Shown piece by piece: positions 1 through 7,041 of a stretch of DNA of 11,330 nucleotides. Position 1 is the stretch's first letter; each line of letters starts with the position of its first letter. The notes under the pieces were generated by a model. It ran no database searches, was not told where the DNA came from, and saw only the letters and a list, made by a program, of their open reading frames with translations. Both the position numbers and the translations under genes were made by a program. Source of the DNA: Proteobacteria bacterium UBA6729 (GTDB lineage Bacteria > Pseudomonadota > Gammaproteobacteria > Porifericomitales > Porifericomitaceae); NCBI GenBank assembly GCA_002454015.1, contig DKIB01000010.1, positions 3,895 to 15,224 of the forward strand. Direction: 5' to 3'.

Positions 1-900
1 CCCCCGATCTGCACCGTGGCGGCGGCGCTGGCGTACCGGGCGCGTATTCTGGCGGTATTGCCTGCGGGGAGTAGCTTTGTGCCCTGGCAGGCGCTGTACC
101 TGACGCCGCAACTGTCGGCGGCGGAACTGCAGCGGGCGGTGGACAGCCAGGTGGTGCTCGGGGTGAAGTATTACCCTGCCGGGGTGACCACCGGGGCGGC
201 CCACGGGGTGCGAAATGCCGAGGACATCTACCCGGTGCTGGAGGCGATGGAGCGTCTGGATATGCCGTTGCAGGTGCATGGGGAGTGGCCGGACTGCGAT
301 ATGGAGGATCGCGAGGCCGTGTTCATAGACCGGGTGCTGGTGCCGCTGCTGGCGCGTTTTGCGGGGCTGCGCGTGGTGCTGGAGCATGTCTCTACCCGGG
401 AGGGGGTGCAGTGGGTGATGGAGGGGCCGGAGCGCCTCGCGGCCACGGTCACGCCGCAGCATCTGCTGTACAACCGCAATGCCCTGTTTGTCGGGGGGCG
501 GCTGCGGCCCCATCACTACTGTTTGCCGATCCTGCAGGCCGAGCCGCATCGACAGGCCCTGCTGGCGGCGGTGGCGACGGGGCATCCACGGTTTTTTCTG
601 GGCACGGACAGTGCCCCGCATCCGCGCCTGCAGAAGGAGTCGGCGGCGGGCTGCGCGGGGGTGTACAGTGCACCGCTGGCGCTGGAACTGTACGCCCAGG
701 CCTTTGAGCAGGCGGGCTGTCTGGAACGGCTCCCGGCCTTTGCCGCCCACCACGGGGCGGATTTTTATCGCCTGCCGCGCAACCGCGGGCAGGTGGTATT
801 GCGGCGGGAACGCTGGACGGTGCCCCTGAGTGTGGGGGCGGAGGAGGTGGTGCCCCTGGGGGCGGGAGGGGACTGTCAGTGGCAACTGGAGGCGACCTGA
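1..900 (+). CDS. pyrC: Dihydroorotase, class II PyrC-type (5' end outside window)
   Basis: Catalyses the reversible cyclisation of N-carbamoyl-aspartate to dihydroorotate in cytosolic de novo pyrimidine synthesis. The frame is open from base 1 and the first residues ([17 protein letters not shown]) align with the PPxTTVxxAxAYRxRIL stretch of E. coli PyrC, so about 45-50 N-terminal residues, including the first metal-binding HxH, lie upstream. Visible active-site elements: the lysine that is carboxylated in this family (VKYYPA, codon 166-168), metal-ligand histidines in VHGE (codon 277-279) and EHVS (385-387), and the catalytic Asp in GTDSAPH (607-609). RNPF-like loop equivalents ([23 protein letters not shown]) are also present. 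It ends in TGA and overlaps rnt by 22 nt, so the two are probably co-transcribed and coupled. A GTG at 16-18 exists in frame but is internal to the family alignment and is not the start. Confidence 0.95.
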   Translation, partial: PPICTVAAALAYRARILAVLPAGSSFVPWQALYLTPQLSAAELQRAVDSQVVLGVKYYPAGVTTGAAHGVRNAEDIYPVLEAMERLDMPLQVHGEWPDCDMEDREAVFIDRVLVPLLARFAGLRVVLEHVSTREGVQWVMEGPERLAATVTPQHLLYNRNALFVGGRLRPHHYCLPILQAEPHRQALLAAVATGHPRFFLGTDSAPHPRLQKESAAGCAGVYSAPLALELYAQAFEQAGCLERLPAFAAHHGADFYRLPRNRGQVVLRRERWTVPLSVGAEEVVPLGAGGDCQWQLEAT

Positions 901-1505
901 AGCCGATCAACAAGCGCTTCCGCGGCTATCTGCCGGTGGTGGTGGATGTGGAGACGGGGGGCTTTGACCCACAGACCGATGCGTTGCTGGAGATCGCAGC
1001 CGTGTTGCTGCGCCAGGAGGAGGGCCAGTGGGTGCCCGGGGACACGGTGTTTCATCATCTGCACCCCTTTGCGGGGGCCATCCTGAACCCGGAGAGTCTG
1101 GAGTTCAATCGCATCGACCCGGGCCACCCGTTCCGTTATGCGGTGTCGGAGCGTGATGGTCTGGAGGAGGTGTTCCGGGCGGTGCGAAAGGCAATTCGGG
1201 AGCATTCCTGCCAACGCGCCATCCTGGTCGGGCACAATGCCAACTTTGACCTGTCCTTCGTGAATGCAGGCGCCCGGCGGGCGGGGCTCAAGCGCAATCC
1301 CTTCCATCCCTTCAGTTGTCTGGATACCGTCAGTCTGGCAGCACTGGTCTACGGACAGACGGTGCTGTCCCGAGCCATGCAGGCGGCGGGTCTGGAGTGG
1401 GATCAGGAACAGGCGCACTCGGCGGTGTACGATGCGGAGCGCACGGCGGCGCTGTTCTGTACCATCGTCAATCGCTGGACGGCATTGCTGAACAAGCCGT
1501 CGTGA
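879..1505 (+). CDS. rnt: Ribonuclease T
   Basis: DEDDh-type 3'-5' exoribonuclease that trims tRNA 3' ends (CCA turnover) and matures other stable RNAs; acts as a cytosolic homodimer. The 208-residue product matches E. coli RNase T in length and nearly end to end. Catalytic residues are all present: D23 and E25 in [10 protein letters not shown]124 in HNANFD, H180 and D185 in [11 protein letters not shown]. The family stretch LKRNPFHPF is at 137-145. The start is GTG at 879, inside the end of pyrC; a purine-rich GGGAGGGG lies about 7 nt upstream, and the alignment to E. coli begins within a few residues. pyrC-rnt adjacency is also found in Pseudomonas. The last 38 nt overlap, tail to tail, with the 3' end of the deaminase gene on the other strand. 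Confidence 0.95.
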   Translation: MATGGDLKPINKRFRGYLPVVVDVETGGFDPQTDALLEIAAVLLRQEEGQWVPGDTVFHHLHPFAGAILNPESLEFNRIDPGHPFRYAVSERDGLEEVFRAVRKAIREHSCQRAILVGHNANFDLSFVNAGARRAGLKRNPFHPFSCLDTVSLAALVYGQTVLSRAMQAAGLEWDQEQAHSAVYDAERTAALFCTIVNRWTALLNKPS

Positions 1506-2823
1506 TGCGCTGCCCCCAGTCGGCGGCCGTGGCCAGTACGGCATCCACATCCAGGCTTTGCAGGTGGCCTTCCCGGAGCAATAACCGCCCGTCCACCCAG
1601 ACATGGCTGACCTGGTTGGCGGTGGCGGCGTAGACCAGCTGCGAGATCGGGTTGTATACCGGCTGGGTGTGCGGGTGGCGCAGATCGATGGCGATGAGGT
1701 CTGCACATTTGCCCGGTTCCAGTGAACCGATCCGATCCGCCAGACCCAGCACCTTGGCACCCCCCAGGGTGGCTGTATGCAGGGCATCCGCGGCGGCGAG
1801 GGCGGTGCAGTCGGGCGGGGAGAGTTTGCCGAGCAGGGCGGCGGTGTGCAGCTCGGCGAGGAGGTCCAGATTGTTGTTGCTGGCAGCGCTGTCGGTGCCC
1901 AGGGCGACTGGCACAGCGGCGTTCAGCAGGGCCTGTACCGGGCACAGGCCACTGGCGAGTTTCAGGTTGGATTCCGGGCAGTGCACCACGCCGGCCCCGC
2001 TGTCTGCCAGCTGCCGGATCTCCGCGGGTTCCAGTTGGGTGGCGTGTACGGCGATGAGGCGCTCATTCACCAGACCGAGGCGGTGCAGGCGTTGCAGGGG
2101 GCGCATGCCGTACTGCCGGAGGGAGTCGGCCACCTCGGTGGCGGTTTCGTGCAGGTGGGTATGTACCCGCAGTCCGTGGGTGGTGGCCAGCGCATGGATA
2201 CGCCGGAAACTGGCATCGGCAACGCTGTAGGGGGCGTGCGGGCAGAGGGTGATGGACAGGCGCGGGGAGTCCTGGTACTCCTGCAGCAGGGCCTCTGCCT
2301 GGGTGAGACAGTCGGCGGCATCCTCGGCCCACGGCGTCTGAAACTCCAGGATGGGTGCCCCGATGACGGCGCGTATGCCGGCAGCGCGGGCGACGGCAGC
2401 GGTGTCCTGCGGAAAGAAATACATGTCGTTGAAACAGGTGGTGCCGCCCCGCAGCATCTCGGCGATGGCCAGACGGGTTCCGGCCTGTACGAAGTCGGGT
2501 GCCACGCAGCGCTGTTCCAGCGGCCAGATGTGCGCCTTGAGCCAGCGCTGCAGGGGCAGGTCATCCGCCAGACCGCGAAACAGTGCCATGGCGGCATGGG
2601 TGTGTGCATTGACCAGTCCGGGCAGCAGTACATGCCCGGGCAGTTCCAGGGTGTGGTCGTGGGGTGCGGCGGTGGTGGCGGGCACCACGGCGTGGATGCG
2701 CCCGTCGCTGATCTGCAGGGCATGGTCTTGCAGCACGGTGCCGACGGGGATGCCGGGGATGATCCAGCGGGGCCGGAGCAGCCAGTCGGTGTTACGGGTG
2801 GTGGTCTGCATGATGGCTGCCAT
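1468..2823 (-). CDS. mtaD: 5-methylthioadenosine/S-adenosylhomocysteine deaminase (TRZ/ATZ amidohydrolase family)
   Basis: Metal-dependent amidohydrolase expected to deaminate 5'-methylthioadenosine (and possibly SAH or 5'-deoxyadenosine) to the inosine form, feeding methionine/adenine salvage in the cytosol. Numbered from the ATG at 2823 (451 aa): metal-binding HxH in VNAHTHAAM (74, 76), CPHAPY (194-199), the HTHLHET histidine cluster (221-227), an AVHATQL histidine further on, [12 protein letters not shown], and the catalytic Asp of [12 protein letters not shown]. The C-terminal [13 protein letters not shown] sandwich-domain strand is intact. A second ATG at 2811 gives 447 aa, closer to the P. 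aeruginosa MtaD length of about 444 aa; neither start has a recognisable Shine-Dalgarno site. The specificity call (MTA versus other aminopurines) comes from overall resemblance to the Pseudomonas enzyme; a chlorohydrolase-type relative with another substrate cannot be excluded. The gene faces away from the pilin gene. Confidence 0.88.
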   Translation of the reverse strand: MAAIMQTTTRNTDWLLRPRWIIPGIPVGTVLQDHALQISDGRIHAVVPATTAAPHDHTLELPGHVLLPGLVNAHTHAAMALFRGLADDLPLQRWLKAHIWPLEQRCVAPDFVQAGTRLAIAEMLRGGTTCFNDMYFFPQDTAAVARAAGIRAVIGAPILEFQTPWAEDAADCLTQAEALLQEYQDSPRLSITLCPHAPYSVADASFRRIHALATTHGLRVHTHLHETATEVADSLRQYGMRPLQRLHRLGLVNERLIAVHATQLEPAEIRQLADSGAGVVHCPESNLKLASGLCPVQALLNAAVPVALGTDSAASNNNLDLLAELHTAALLGKLSPPDCTALAAADALHTATLGGAKVLGLADRIGSLEPGKCADLIAIDLRHPHTQPVYNPISQLVYAATANQVSHVWVDGRLLLREGHLQSLDVDAVLATAADWGQRITTACSAMPSSD

Positions 2824-2875
2824 TTTATGCCGGGCAGGGCGGGCAGGAACATCGCCCCCGTCCATCGTGTACACT

Positions 2876-2891
2876 GGGCAGGTATTGTGCA
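2876..2891 (+). promoter_or_regulatory. Candidate sigma-54 (-24/-12) promoter for the pilin gene
   Basis: GGGCAGGTATTGTGCA can be laid over the sigma-54 consensus TGGCACG-N4-TTGCA with the invariant GG (2877-2878) and GC (2889-2890) exactly 10 nt apart; three of the 12 specified positions differ. Transcription would start near 2902, leaving about 33 nt to the pilin ATG with the ribosome binding site well placed. Pilin genes are classic RpoN/PilR targets, which fits. No enhancer site was identified, so this stays a pattern match. Confidence 0.4.
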
Positions 2892-2920
2892 AGGGCGCAC
2901 GACCGACCATCGGGTTTTAC

Positions 2921-2927
2921 AGGAGGT
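2921..2927 (+). promoter_or_regulatory. Strong ribosome binding site of the pilin gene
   Basis: AGGAGGT, a full anti-Shine-Dalgarno match, lies 7 nt before the ATG at 2935. It fixes the pilin start inside a frame that is otherwise open far upstream, antisense to the deaminase gene. It is the best ribosome binding site in the window and suggests high expression. Confidence 0.9.
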
Positions 2928-2934
2928 ACTCACC

Positions 2935-3660
2935 ATGTCATACAAATCACAGGGCTTCACACTCGTGGAGATCGCCATCGTACTGGTCATTGTCGGGCTG
3001 CTGCTGGGCGGTCTGCTGAAGGGGCAGCAGGTGCTGGCCGGGGCACGTCTGCAGAGCATGATCAAGCAGCATACTGCGGTGCAGGCGGCCTATCATGCCT
3101 TCCGGGATCGGTATCGTCAGGTGCCGGGGGATATGCAGAACGACCGGGCCCGCAGCCTGATCGGGGCCGGGATCAACAGCGGTGCGCAGTACGGCGGGGA
3201 CGGCAATGGGCGGATCGATGAGGGCAACTTCGGGGAGGCATCGGCGGTGTGGCATCACCTGGCGGTGGCGGGCTTCATACCGGGCGGCTTTGTCGGGGGG
3301 ACGACCGCGGCGGCGGAGTACCAGACCGGCACGGTGGCACCAGCCAATCCCTACAACGGCGCGGTGCTGCTGGCGGAGCTGGATGAATACCTGGATGTGC
3401 TCGCTGCGCCGCCGCTGCGCCTCGCCTATGTGTTCGGCAGCAATGTGCCGGTGGATATCCTGCGTGAACTGGATATGAAACTGGACGATGGGCTGCCCGC
3501 TACCGGCGCGGTACGGGCCACCGTGCCCGGTGCGGTGGGGGCGGACAGTTTTGGTGAGGTGGCGCGTTCGGATGCCGCCTGTATCAGCGGTACGGGGCGG
3601 GATGCGAGCTGGGCGGTGGGCAGTGGGGCAGGCCACTGTACCGCCGTATACCTGTACTGA
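2935..3660 (+). CDS. Type IV pilin-like / pseudopilin protein with prepilin cleavage signal
   Basis: A 241-residue prepilin-like protein, expected to be processed by a PilD-type prepilin peptidase and assembled in a type IV pilus or type II secretion pseudopilus, or to work as a minor pilin. The leader is 7 residues (MSYKSQG) followed by FTLVEIAIVLVIVG, i.e. Gly at -1, Phe at +1 and Glu at +5, with one hydrophobic helix to about residue 28. After an amphipathic helix comes YRQVPGDM (about 61-68), a motif shared by a class of bacterial prepilin-like proteins, then GDGNGRIDEG. Two cysteines close to the C-terminus, 20 residues apart, could form a disulfide. Subtype cannot be decided from sequence. 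No other pilus genes are in the window. The stop is TGA at 3658-3660; the same frame reopens at once and runs into recD2. Confidence 0.85.
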   Translation: MSYKSQGFTLVEIAIVLVIVGLLLGGLLKGQQVLAGARLQSMIKQHTAVQAAYHAFRDRYRQVPGDMQNDRARSLIGAGINSGAQYGGDGNGRIDEGNFGEASAVWHHLAVAGFIPGGFVGGTTAAAEYQTGTVAPANPYNGAVLLAELDEYLDVLAAPPLRLAYVFGSNVPVDILRELDMKLDDGLPATGAVRATVPGAVGADSFGEVARSDAACISGTGRDASWAVGSGAGHCTAVYLY

Positions 3661-3720
3661 GACAACGGCAGCGGCGTGCTGCGACTGGCGCAGGCGGACA
3701 ACTGTCGTTATTCTGCCATC

Positions 3721-5919
3721 GTGTCCGGAACATCGCATGAGGTACCGCTGGAGCCCCTGGCCGGGGTCGTGGAGCGGGTCAGCTATCACAGTCCCGAGAG
3801 TGGCTTCTGTGTGCTGCGCATCAAGGTGCGCGGGCATCGTGAACTGGTGACCGCGACCGGCACGGTGGCATCCATACGGGCCGGTGAATACGTACGCTGC
3901 AAGGGCAGCTGGGATAATCACCGGGAGCACGGCATGCAGTTTCGGACAGTGCACATGCAGACCATGCCGCCCGATACGCGGGATGGCATGGAGCGCTATC
4001 TGGGCAGTGGCATGATTCGGGGCATCGGTCCGCACTTTGCCCGGCGGCTGGTGCAGGCCTTTGGCACCGAGGTCTTTGCGGTCATAGAAAAATCTCCGGA
4101 CCGGCTGCTGGAACTGCCGGGCATCGGTCCGGTACGGGTGCAGCGCATCACCGCGGGCTGGGCGGAACAGAAGGTGATCCGCGAGATCATGGTGTTTTTG
4201 CAGACCCACGGGGTGGGTACCGCCCGTGCAGTGCGGATCTACAAGACCTATGGAGATGAGGCCATCTCCCGGGTGCGGGAGAATCCGTACTGCCTGGCCC
4301 GGGATATCCGCGGCATCGGGTTCCGCACCGCTGATCAGATCGGCGCACAGCTGGGCATAGCACGCACCGCCATGATCCGGGCGCGGGCCGGTATCAGCTA
4401 TGCACTGGCCGAGGCCGTCTCGGCAGGTCACTGCGGACTGCCACGGGATGAGTTGTTGGCTACCGCGGCAGAACTGCTGGAGATCCCGGAGGCGGTGCTG
4501 GAGGAGGCCCTGACCCTGGAACTGGGTACCGACCAGCTGAAGAGCGGGGAGATTGCCGGGCGGCACTGCATCTTTCTGGCGCACCTGTGGTACGCGGAGC
4601 GATATATCTCCGGGCGCATTCGGGAACTGGCGGCCGGGCAGCCGTGCTGGAGTGAGATCGATGTGGCCCGGGCAGTGCCCTGGGCGGAACGCAGACAGGG
4701 CATTGCGTTTGCCCCGGGACAGCGAGAGGCGGTACGCAAGGCGGTCTGCACCAGACTGATCGTGATCACCGGGGGACCGGGGGTGGGCAAGACCACGCTG
4801 GTCAATGCCATCCTGCAGATACTGCGGGCGCGCAAGGTTCGGGTGGCCCTGGCGGCACCGACCGGGCGGGCAGCGCGGCGGCTGGCGGAGAGCACCGGCA
4901 TGGAGGCCATGACCATCCACCGGCTGCTGGAGATCGACCCGCGCCACGGGGGCTTCAGGCATAACGAGGAAAGCCCGCTGGATTGCGACCTGCTGGTGGT
5001 GGATGAGAGTTCCATGGTGGATGTGATGCTGATGGCTGCGCTGCTGCAGGCCCTGCCGCGGCATGCGGCACTGATGCTGGTGGGGGATGTGGATCAGTTG
5101 CCCTCCGTTGGTCCCGGTCAGGTGCTGGCTGATCTGATCGCCTCGGGCATGGTTCCGGTGGTGCGCCTGACGGAGATCTTCAGGCAGGCGGCCGAGAGCC
5201 GCATCGTTACCAATGCCCACCGGGTGAACTCCGGGGAGATGCCGGAGTTGGAGTGGGCCCGCGAGGAGACTACGGATTTTTATTTTGTGGAGGCACAGAC
5301 ACCGGAGGATGGCGTCAACAAACTCATAGAGATCGTCCAGCATCGCCTGCCGCGACGTTTCGGGCTGGATGCCTTTCGCGATGTGCAGGTGCTGTGTCCG
5401 ATGAACCGGGGCGGGTTGGGTACCCGTGCCCTGAATGTGGAACTGCAGCGGGTTCTGAACCCGTCGACGGATGCGTTGAGCGTGAGCCGATTCGGCTATA
5501 CCTACCGGGTTGGTGACAAGGTGATGCAGATCGAAAACAACTATGACAAGGAGGTGTTTAACGGTGACCTGGGTCGGCTCCGTGCCATCGATTCCGAACA
5601 GCAGGAAGTGGTGGTGGAGTTTGATGGAAAATCGGTAGAGTATTCGTACGGGGAACTGGATGAACTGGTGCTGGCCTATGCCATCAGCATCCATAAATCG
5701 CAGGGCTCGGAATATCCGGCGGTGGTGCTGCCGGTGATGATGCAGCACTTTGTGATGCTGCGCCGGAACCTGCTGTATACCGGCATCACCCGTGGGCGTC
5801 GCCTGGTGGTGCTGCTCGGTGAGCGGCGTGCCATCGGCATGGCCGTGAAGGGCCGCGCCCAGCGGCGGCGCTGGTCACGGCTGCGCGAATGGCTGCTACC
5901 CGATGCTGCAGACGATTAG
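3721..5919 (+). CDS. recD2: RecD2-type ATP-dependent DNA helicase (SF1B)
   Basis: 5'-3' DNA helicase of the RecD2/TraA family, involved in repair and replication-fork processing independently of RecBC. Residues counted from the upstream GTG at 3676 (747 aa): N-terminal OB-like region (30-95); helix-hairpin-helix elements around 110-130 (GMIRGIGPHFARRL) and 145-158 (LPGIGPVRVQRI), typical of RecD2 rather than RecD of RecBCD; Walker A GGPGVGKTT 366-374 (K372); motif Ia APTGRAARRL; Walker B DESS 443-446; motif III GDVDQLPSVGPGQ from 470; motif IV LTEIFRQA; motif V HKSQGSEY 673-680; motif VI YTGITRGRR 701-709. All helicase motifs are intact. Start chosen: GTG at 3721 (732 aa), since the family homology begins at PLEPLAGVVERV shortly after it; GTG 3676 is the alternative. 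Neither has a clear ribosome binding site, so coupling to the pilin gene is likely. Confidence 0.92.
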   Translation: MSGTSHEVPLEPLAGVVERVSYHSPESGFCVLRIKVRGHRELVTATGTVASIRAGEYVRCKGSWDNHREHGMQFRTVHMQTMPPDTRDGMERYLGSGMIRGIGPHFARRLVQAFGTEVFAVIEKSPDRLLELPGIGPVRVQRITAGWAEQKVIREIMVFLQTHGVGTARAVRIYKTYGDEAISRVRENPYCLARDIRGIGFRTADQIGAQLGIARTAMIRARAGISYALAEAVSAGHCGLPRDELLATAAELLEIPEAVLEEALTLELGTDQLKSGEIAGRHCIFLAHLWYAERYISGRIRELAAGQPCWSEIDVARAVPWAERRQGIAFAPGQREAVRKAVCTRLIVITGGPGVGKTTLVNAILQILRARKVRVALAAPTGRAARRLAESTGMEAMTIHRLLEIDPRHGGFRHNEESPLDCDLLVVDESSMVDVMLMAALLQALPRHAALMLVGDVDQLPSVGPGQVLADLIASGMVPVVRLTEIFRQAAESRIVTNAHRVNSGEMPELEWAREETTDFYFVEAQTPEDGVNKLIEIVQHRLPRRFGLDAFRDVQVLCPMNRGGLGTRALNVELQRVLNPSTDALSVSRFGYTYRVGDKVMQIENNYDKEVFNGDLGRLRAIDSEQQEVVVEFDGKSVEYSYGELDELVLAYAISIHKSQGSEYPAVVLPVMMQHFVMLRRNLLYTGITRGRRLVVLLGERRAIGMAVKGRAQRRRWSRLREWLLPDAADD

Positions 5920-6041
5920 CATTATCATACGCCACGCTCGTCAGTTTTACAGGCCTCCCTGTACTCTTCAATGTTGGAGTAGCTGCTCTGGTCGCTGCCT
6001 TTGTCATAATTTCTCCAATACTCAAGAAACTCCTGATTTGA
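5920..6041 (+). pseudogene. Possible 3' remnant of a multispanning transporter gene
   Basis: Directly after the recD2 stop, an open frame without a start codon reads LALSYATLVSFTGLPVL, then FNVGVAALVAAFVIISP and ILKKLLI, and stops at TGA 6039-6041. One strongly hydrophobic segment followed by a short lysine-containing tail resembles the last helix of an MFS/peptide (POT) transporter; that comparison is from memory and weak. The bases are unlike the neighbours: in 6001-6060 only 20 of 60 are G or C, in a locus that is otherwise clearly GC-rich. The codon-by-codon complement is also open (5925-6125, minus) and equally protein-like, so the coding strand is not certain. Confidence 0.3.
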
Positions 6042-6125
6042 TTTGAACAGATCATTGCCAGCAATAAAATCAGCCAGGGTCCGCGTCCGCGGGAAGCGCT
6101 CTGGCGGCTCGCGTTTCCGGGTGGA
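5925..6125 (-). pseudogene. Alternative reading of the low-GC strip: C-terminal fragment of an unknown hydrophilic protein
   Basis: On the minus strand an open stretch of 66 codons without ATG, GTG or TTG runs from a TAA (6126-6128) to TGA (5925-5927). It reads TLADFIAGNDLFKSNQEFL, EYWRNYDKGSDQSSYSNIEE and YREACKTDERGV. The aromatic- and charge-rich composition looks like real protein, but the complement of a hydrophobic helix automatically gives E, D, N, Y and K codons, so this may just be the shadow of the plus-strand fragment. A frame change near 6080 could join it to another open minus frame. I do not recognise a family. Only one of the two readings is likely to have been a gene. Confidence 0.2.
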
Positions 6126-6247
6126 TTATCGTATTCTTGCTGGTGAGGATAGTCCTGGTTCCGGGGCATGGCGGGATGTGCAGAACTCGTCCGCCCGGGG
6201 TCATGCTGAATGAGAGGGTCGCCTGCTGAAAAAGGGCAGACGCAATC
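6042..6247. other. Gene-poor stretch between the remnant and the small ORF
   Basis: Mixed composition: AT-rich to about 6070, then GC-rich. Short open frames occur on both strands (for example 5786-6169 minus, which mostly lies antisense to the recD2 end) but none has a start, ribosome binding site and recognisable protein together. No hairpin with a T-run, tRNA or clear promoter was seen. Confidence 0.5.
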
Positions 6248-6445
6248 ATGGCAAGGGCTGATCTGTTAACTGACCTGGTGCGTTTCGGGATGGCTGTTGC
6301 GAGGATTCAGGAACCCATAGCATACGGGCTTGCAGTGACTCTTGAAGTGGCTGAGGGAATTGATATTGCCATTTACGATGCAGTCCGTGCGCGTATAGCA
6401 CCGCCTGTTGAAATTCAGACGGCAGCTCATAACGTGCAGGTTTAG
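6248..6445 (+). CDS. Small hypothetical protein, possibly a decayed gene start
   Basis: A 65-residue frame from ATG 6248 to TAG 6445 with a weak AAAAAGGG upstream. The first 14 residues, MARADLLTDLVRFG, resemble the N-terminus of a group of AAA+ ATPases that begin MARADLLxxLVRxG; after that the resemblance stops and no other frame continues it clearly. This may be a coincidence, or a short 5' remnant fused by decay to unrelated sequence. G+C is about 50-55%, below the flanking housekeeping genes. Its stop codon interleaves with that of the convergent membrane-protein gene (bases 6442-6445). No function can be assigned. Confidence 0.35.
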   Translation: MARADLLTDLVRFGMAVARIQEPIAYGLAVTLEVAEGIDIAIYDAVRARIAPPVEIQTAAHNVQV

Positions 6446-7041
6446 TCACGTATAATGCGCCACACTACCCAGCCGATGACCAGTGGCAGTACGACGAGGG
6501 CTCCCTCAAGGACCAGCCAGGTGAGCTGCCCTGCGGTCAGTAACGGAAACAGATACTGCAGATCGTCCGGGGTGTAGCCATGCCAGCCTCGCCACAGGGG
6601 GCGGTCACGCAGTTGTTCCTCGCGGTACAGCAGCAGCACCTGCAGGCTCACCAGGAGGATCAGGGCGATCAGGGCGAAGCCCAGGGACCGGGGACCCAGT
6701 ATGCTGATCTGGGCAACGCCGATGCAGAGCAGGTACAACATCAGGGTGCCACCGCTGACCAGCCGGTCAATGCGTATATCACCGATCTCTGCAGGTTCCC
6801 GGCGCAGGTTATGGAGGGTATGACCGCTCTGGCGCAGCAACAGGACAGTCACGAACAGCAGGCTGCCGATGATGTCTGTAGCATAACCGGCAGGCACCAT
6901 CAGCAGGGCTCCCGGAAACCCGAGCAGGGCGCGTATGCCATGCAGGTGTCGGGTAGTGAGCTGCGGGTACAGTCGGCGCAGCCATGTAGCGATTCGTGTG
7001 CCGATCAGGATGTCCAGCGGGGGACGGGTCAGCTTTGCCAT
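6442..7041 (-). CDS. Multispanning membrane protein resembling a CDP-alcohol phosphatidyltransferase with a degenerate active site
   Basis: 199 residues with four or five hydrophobic segments (about 40-70, 95-115, 120-140, 168-195). The order of elements recalls the CDP-alcohol phosphatidyltransferase fold: PLDILIGTRIATWLRRL at the start, TTRHLHGIRALLG before the first helices, then LRQSGHTLHNLRREP and GDIRIDRLVSG where the family has D-x2-D-G-x2-A-R-x8/9-G-x3-D-x3-D. With T-L and the flanking L, R and P kept in register, both leading Asp, the Gly-Ala-Arg part and the last Asp are replaced; only a G and one D remain. If the family call is right, lipid head-group transfer activity is not expected. 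The start is ATG 7041 with GGAGG 8 nt upstream, overlapping the end of the RND-like gene by 13 nt, so translation is probably coupled. The family call rests on a remote visual alignment; a protein of unknown family is the alternative. Confidence 0.7.
   Translation of the reverse strand: MAKLTRPPLDILIGTRIATWLRRLYPQLTTRHLHGIRALLGFPGALLMVPAGYATDIIGSLLFVTVLLLRQSGHTLHNLRREPAEIGDIRIDRLVSGGTLMLYLLCIGVAQISILGPRSLGFALIALILLVSLQVLLLYREEQLRDRPLWRGWHGYTPDDLQYLFPLLTAGQLTWLVLEGALVVLPLVIGWVVWRIIRD

Noticed and set aside
449..913. Pro/Ala-rich minus frame inside pyrC
   Set aside because: Shadow frame of a GC-rich gene; composition and lack of start signal argue against it.
2863..2910. Upstream ATG starts for the deaminase (2910 and 2865)
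   Set aside because: They add residues with no family counterpart and no ribosome binding site; they also run into the region of the pilin promoter.
1777..2934. Upstream extension of the pilin frame, open for 386 codons
   Set aside because: It is the antisense of the deaminase gene, Gly/Gln-rich, and the prepilin leader and AGGAGGT fix the pilin start at 2935.
2947..5748. A 933-codon open frame on the minus strand
   Set aside because: It lies antisense to the pilin and recD2 genes, has His/Gln/Arg-rich non-protein-like content, and both plus-strand genes have clear family motifs. Long antisense frames are expected in GC-rich DNA.
6072..6241. Plus-strand reading RFRVDYRILAGEDSPGSG as a RelE/ParE-like toxin fragment
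   Set aside because: Only a few residues fit, no start codon is linked to it, and no antitoxin partner is visible.
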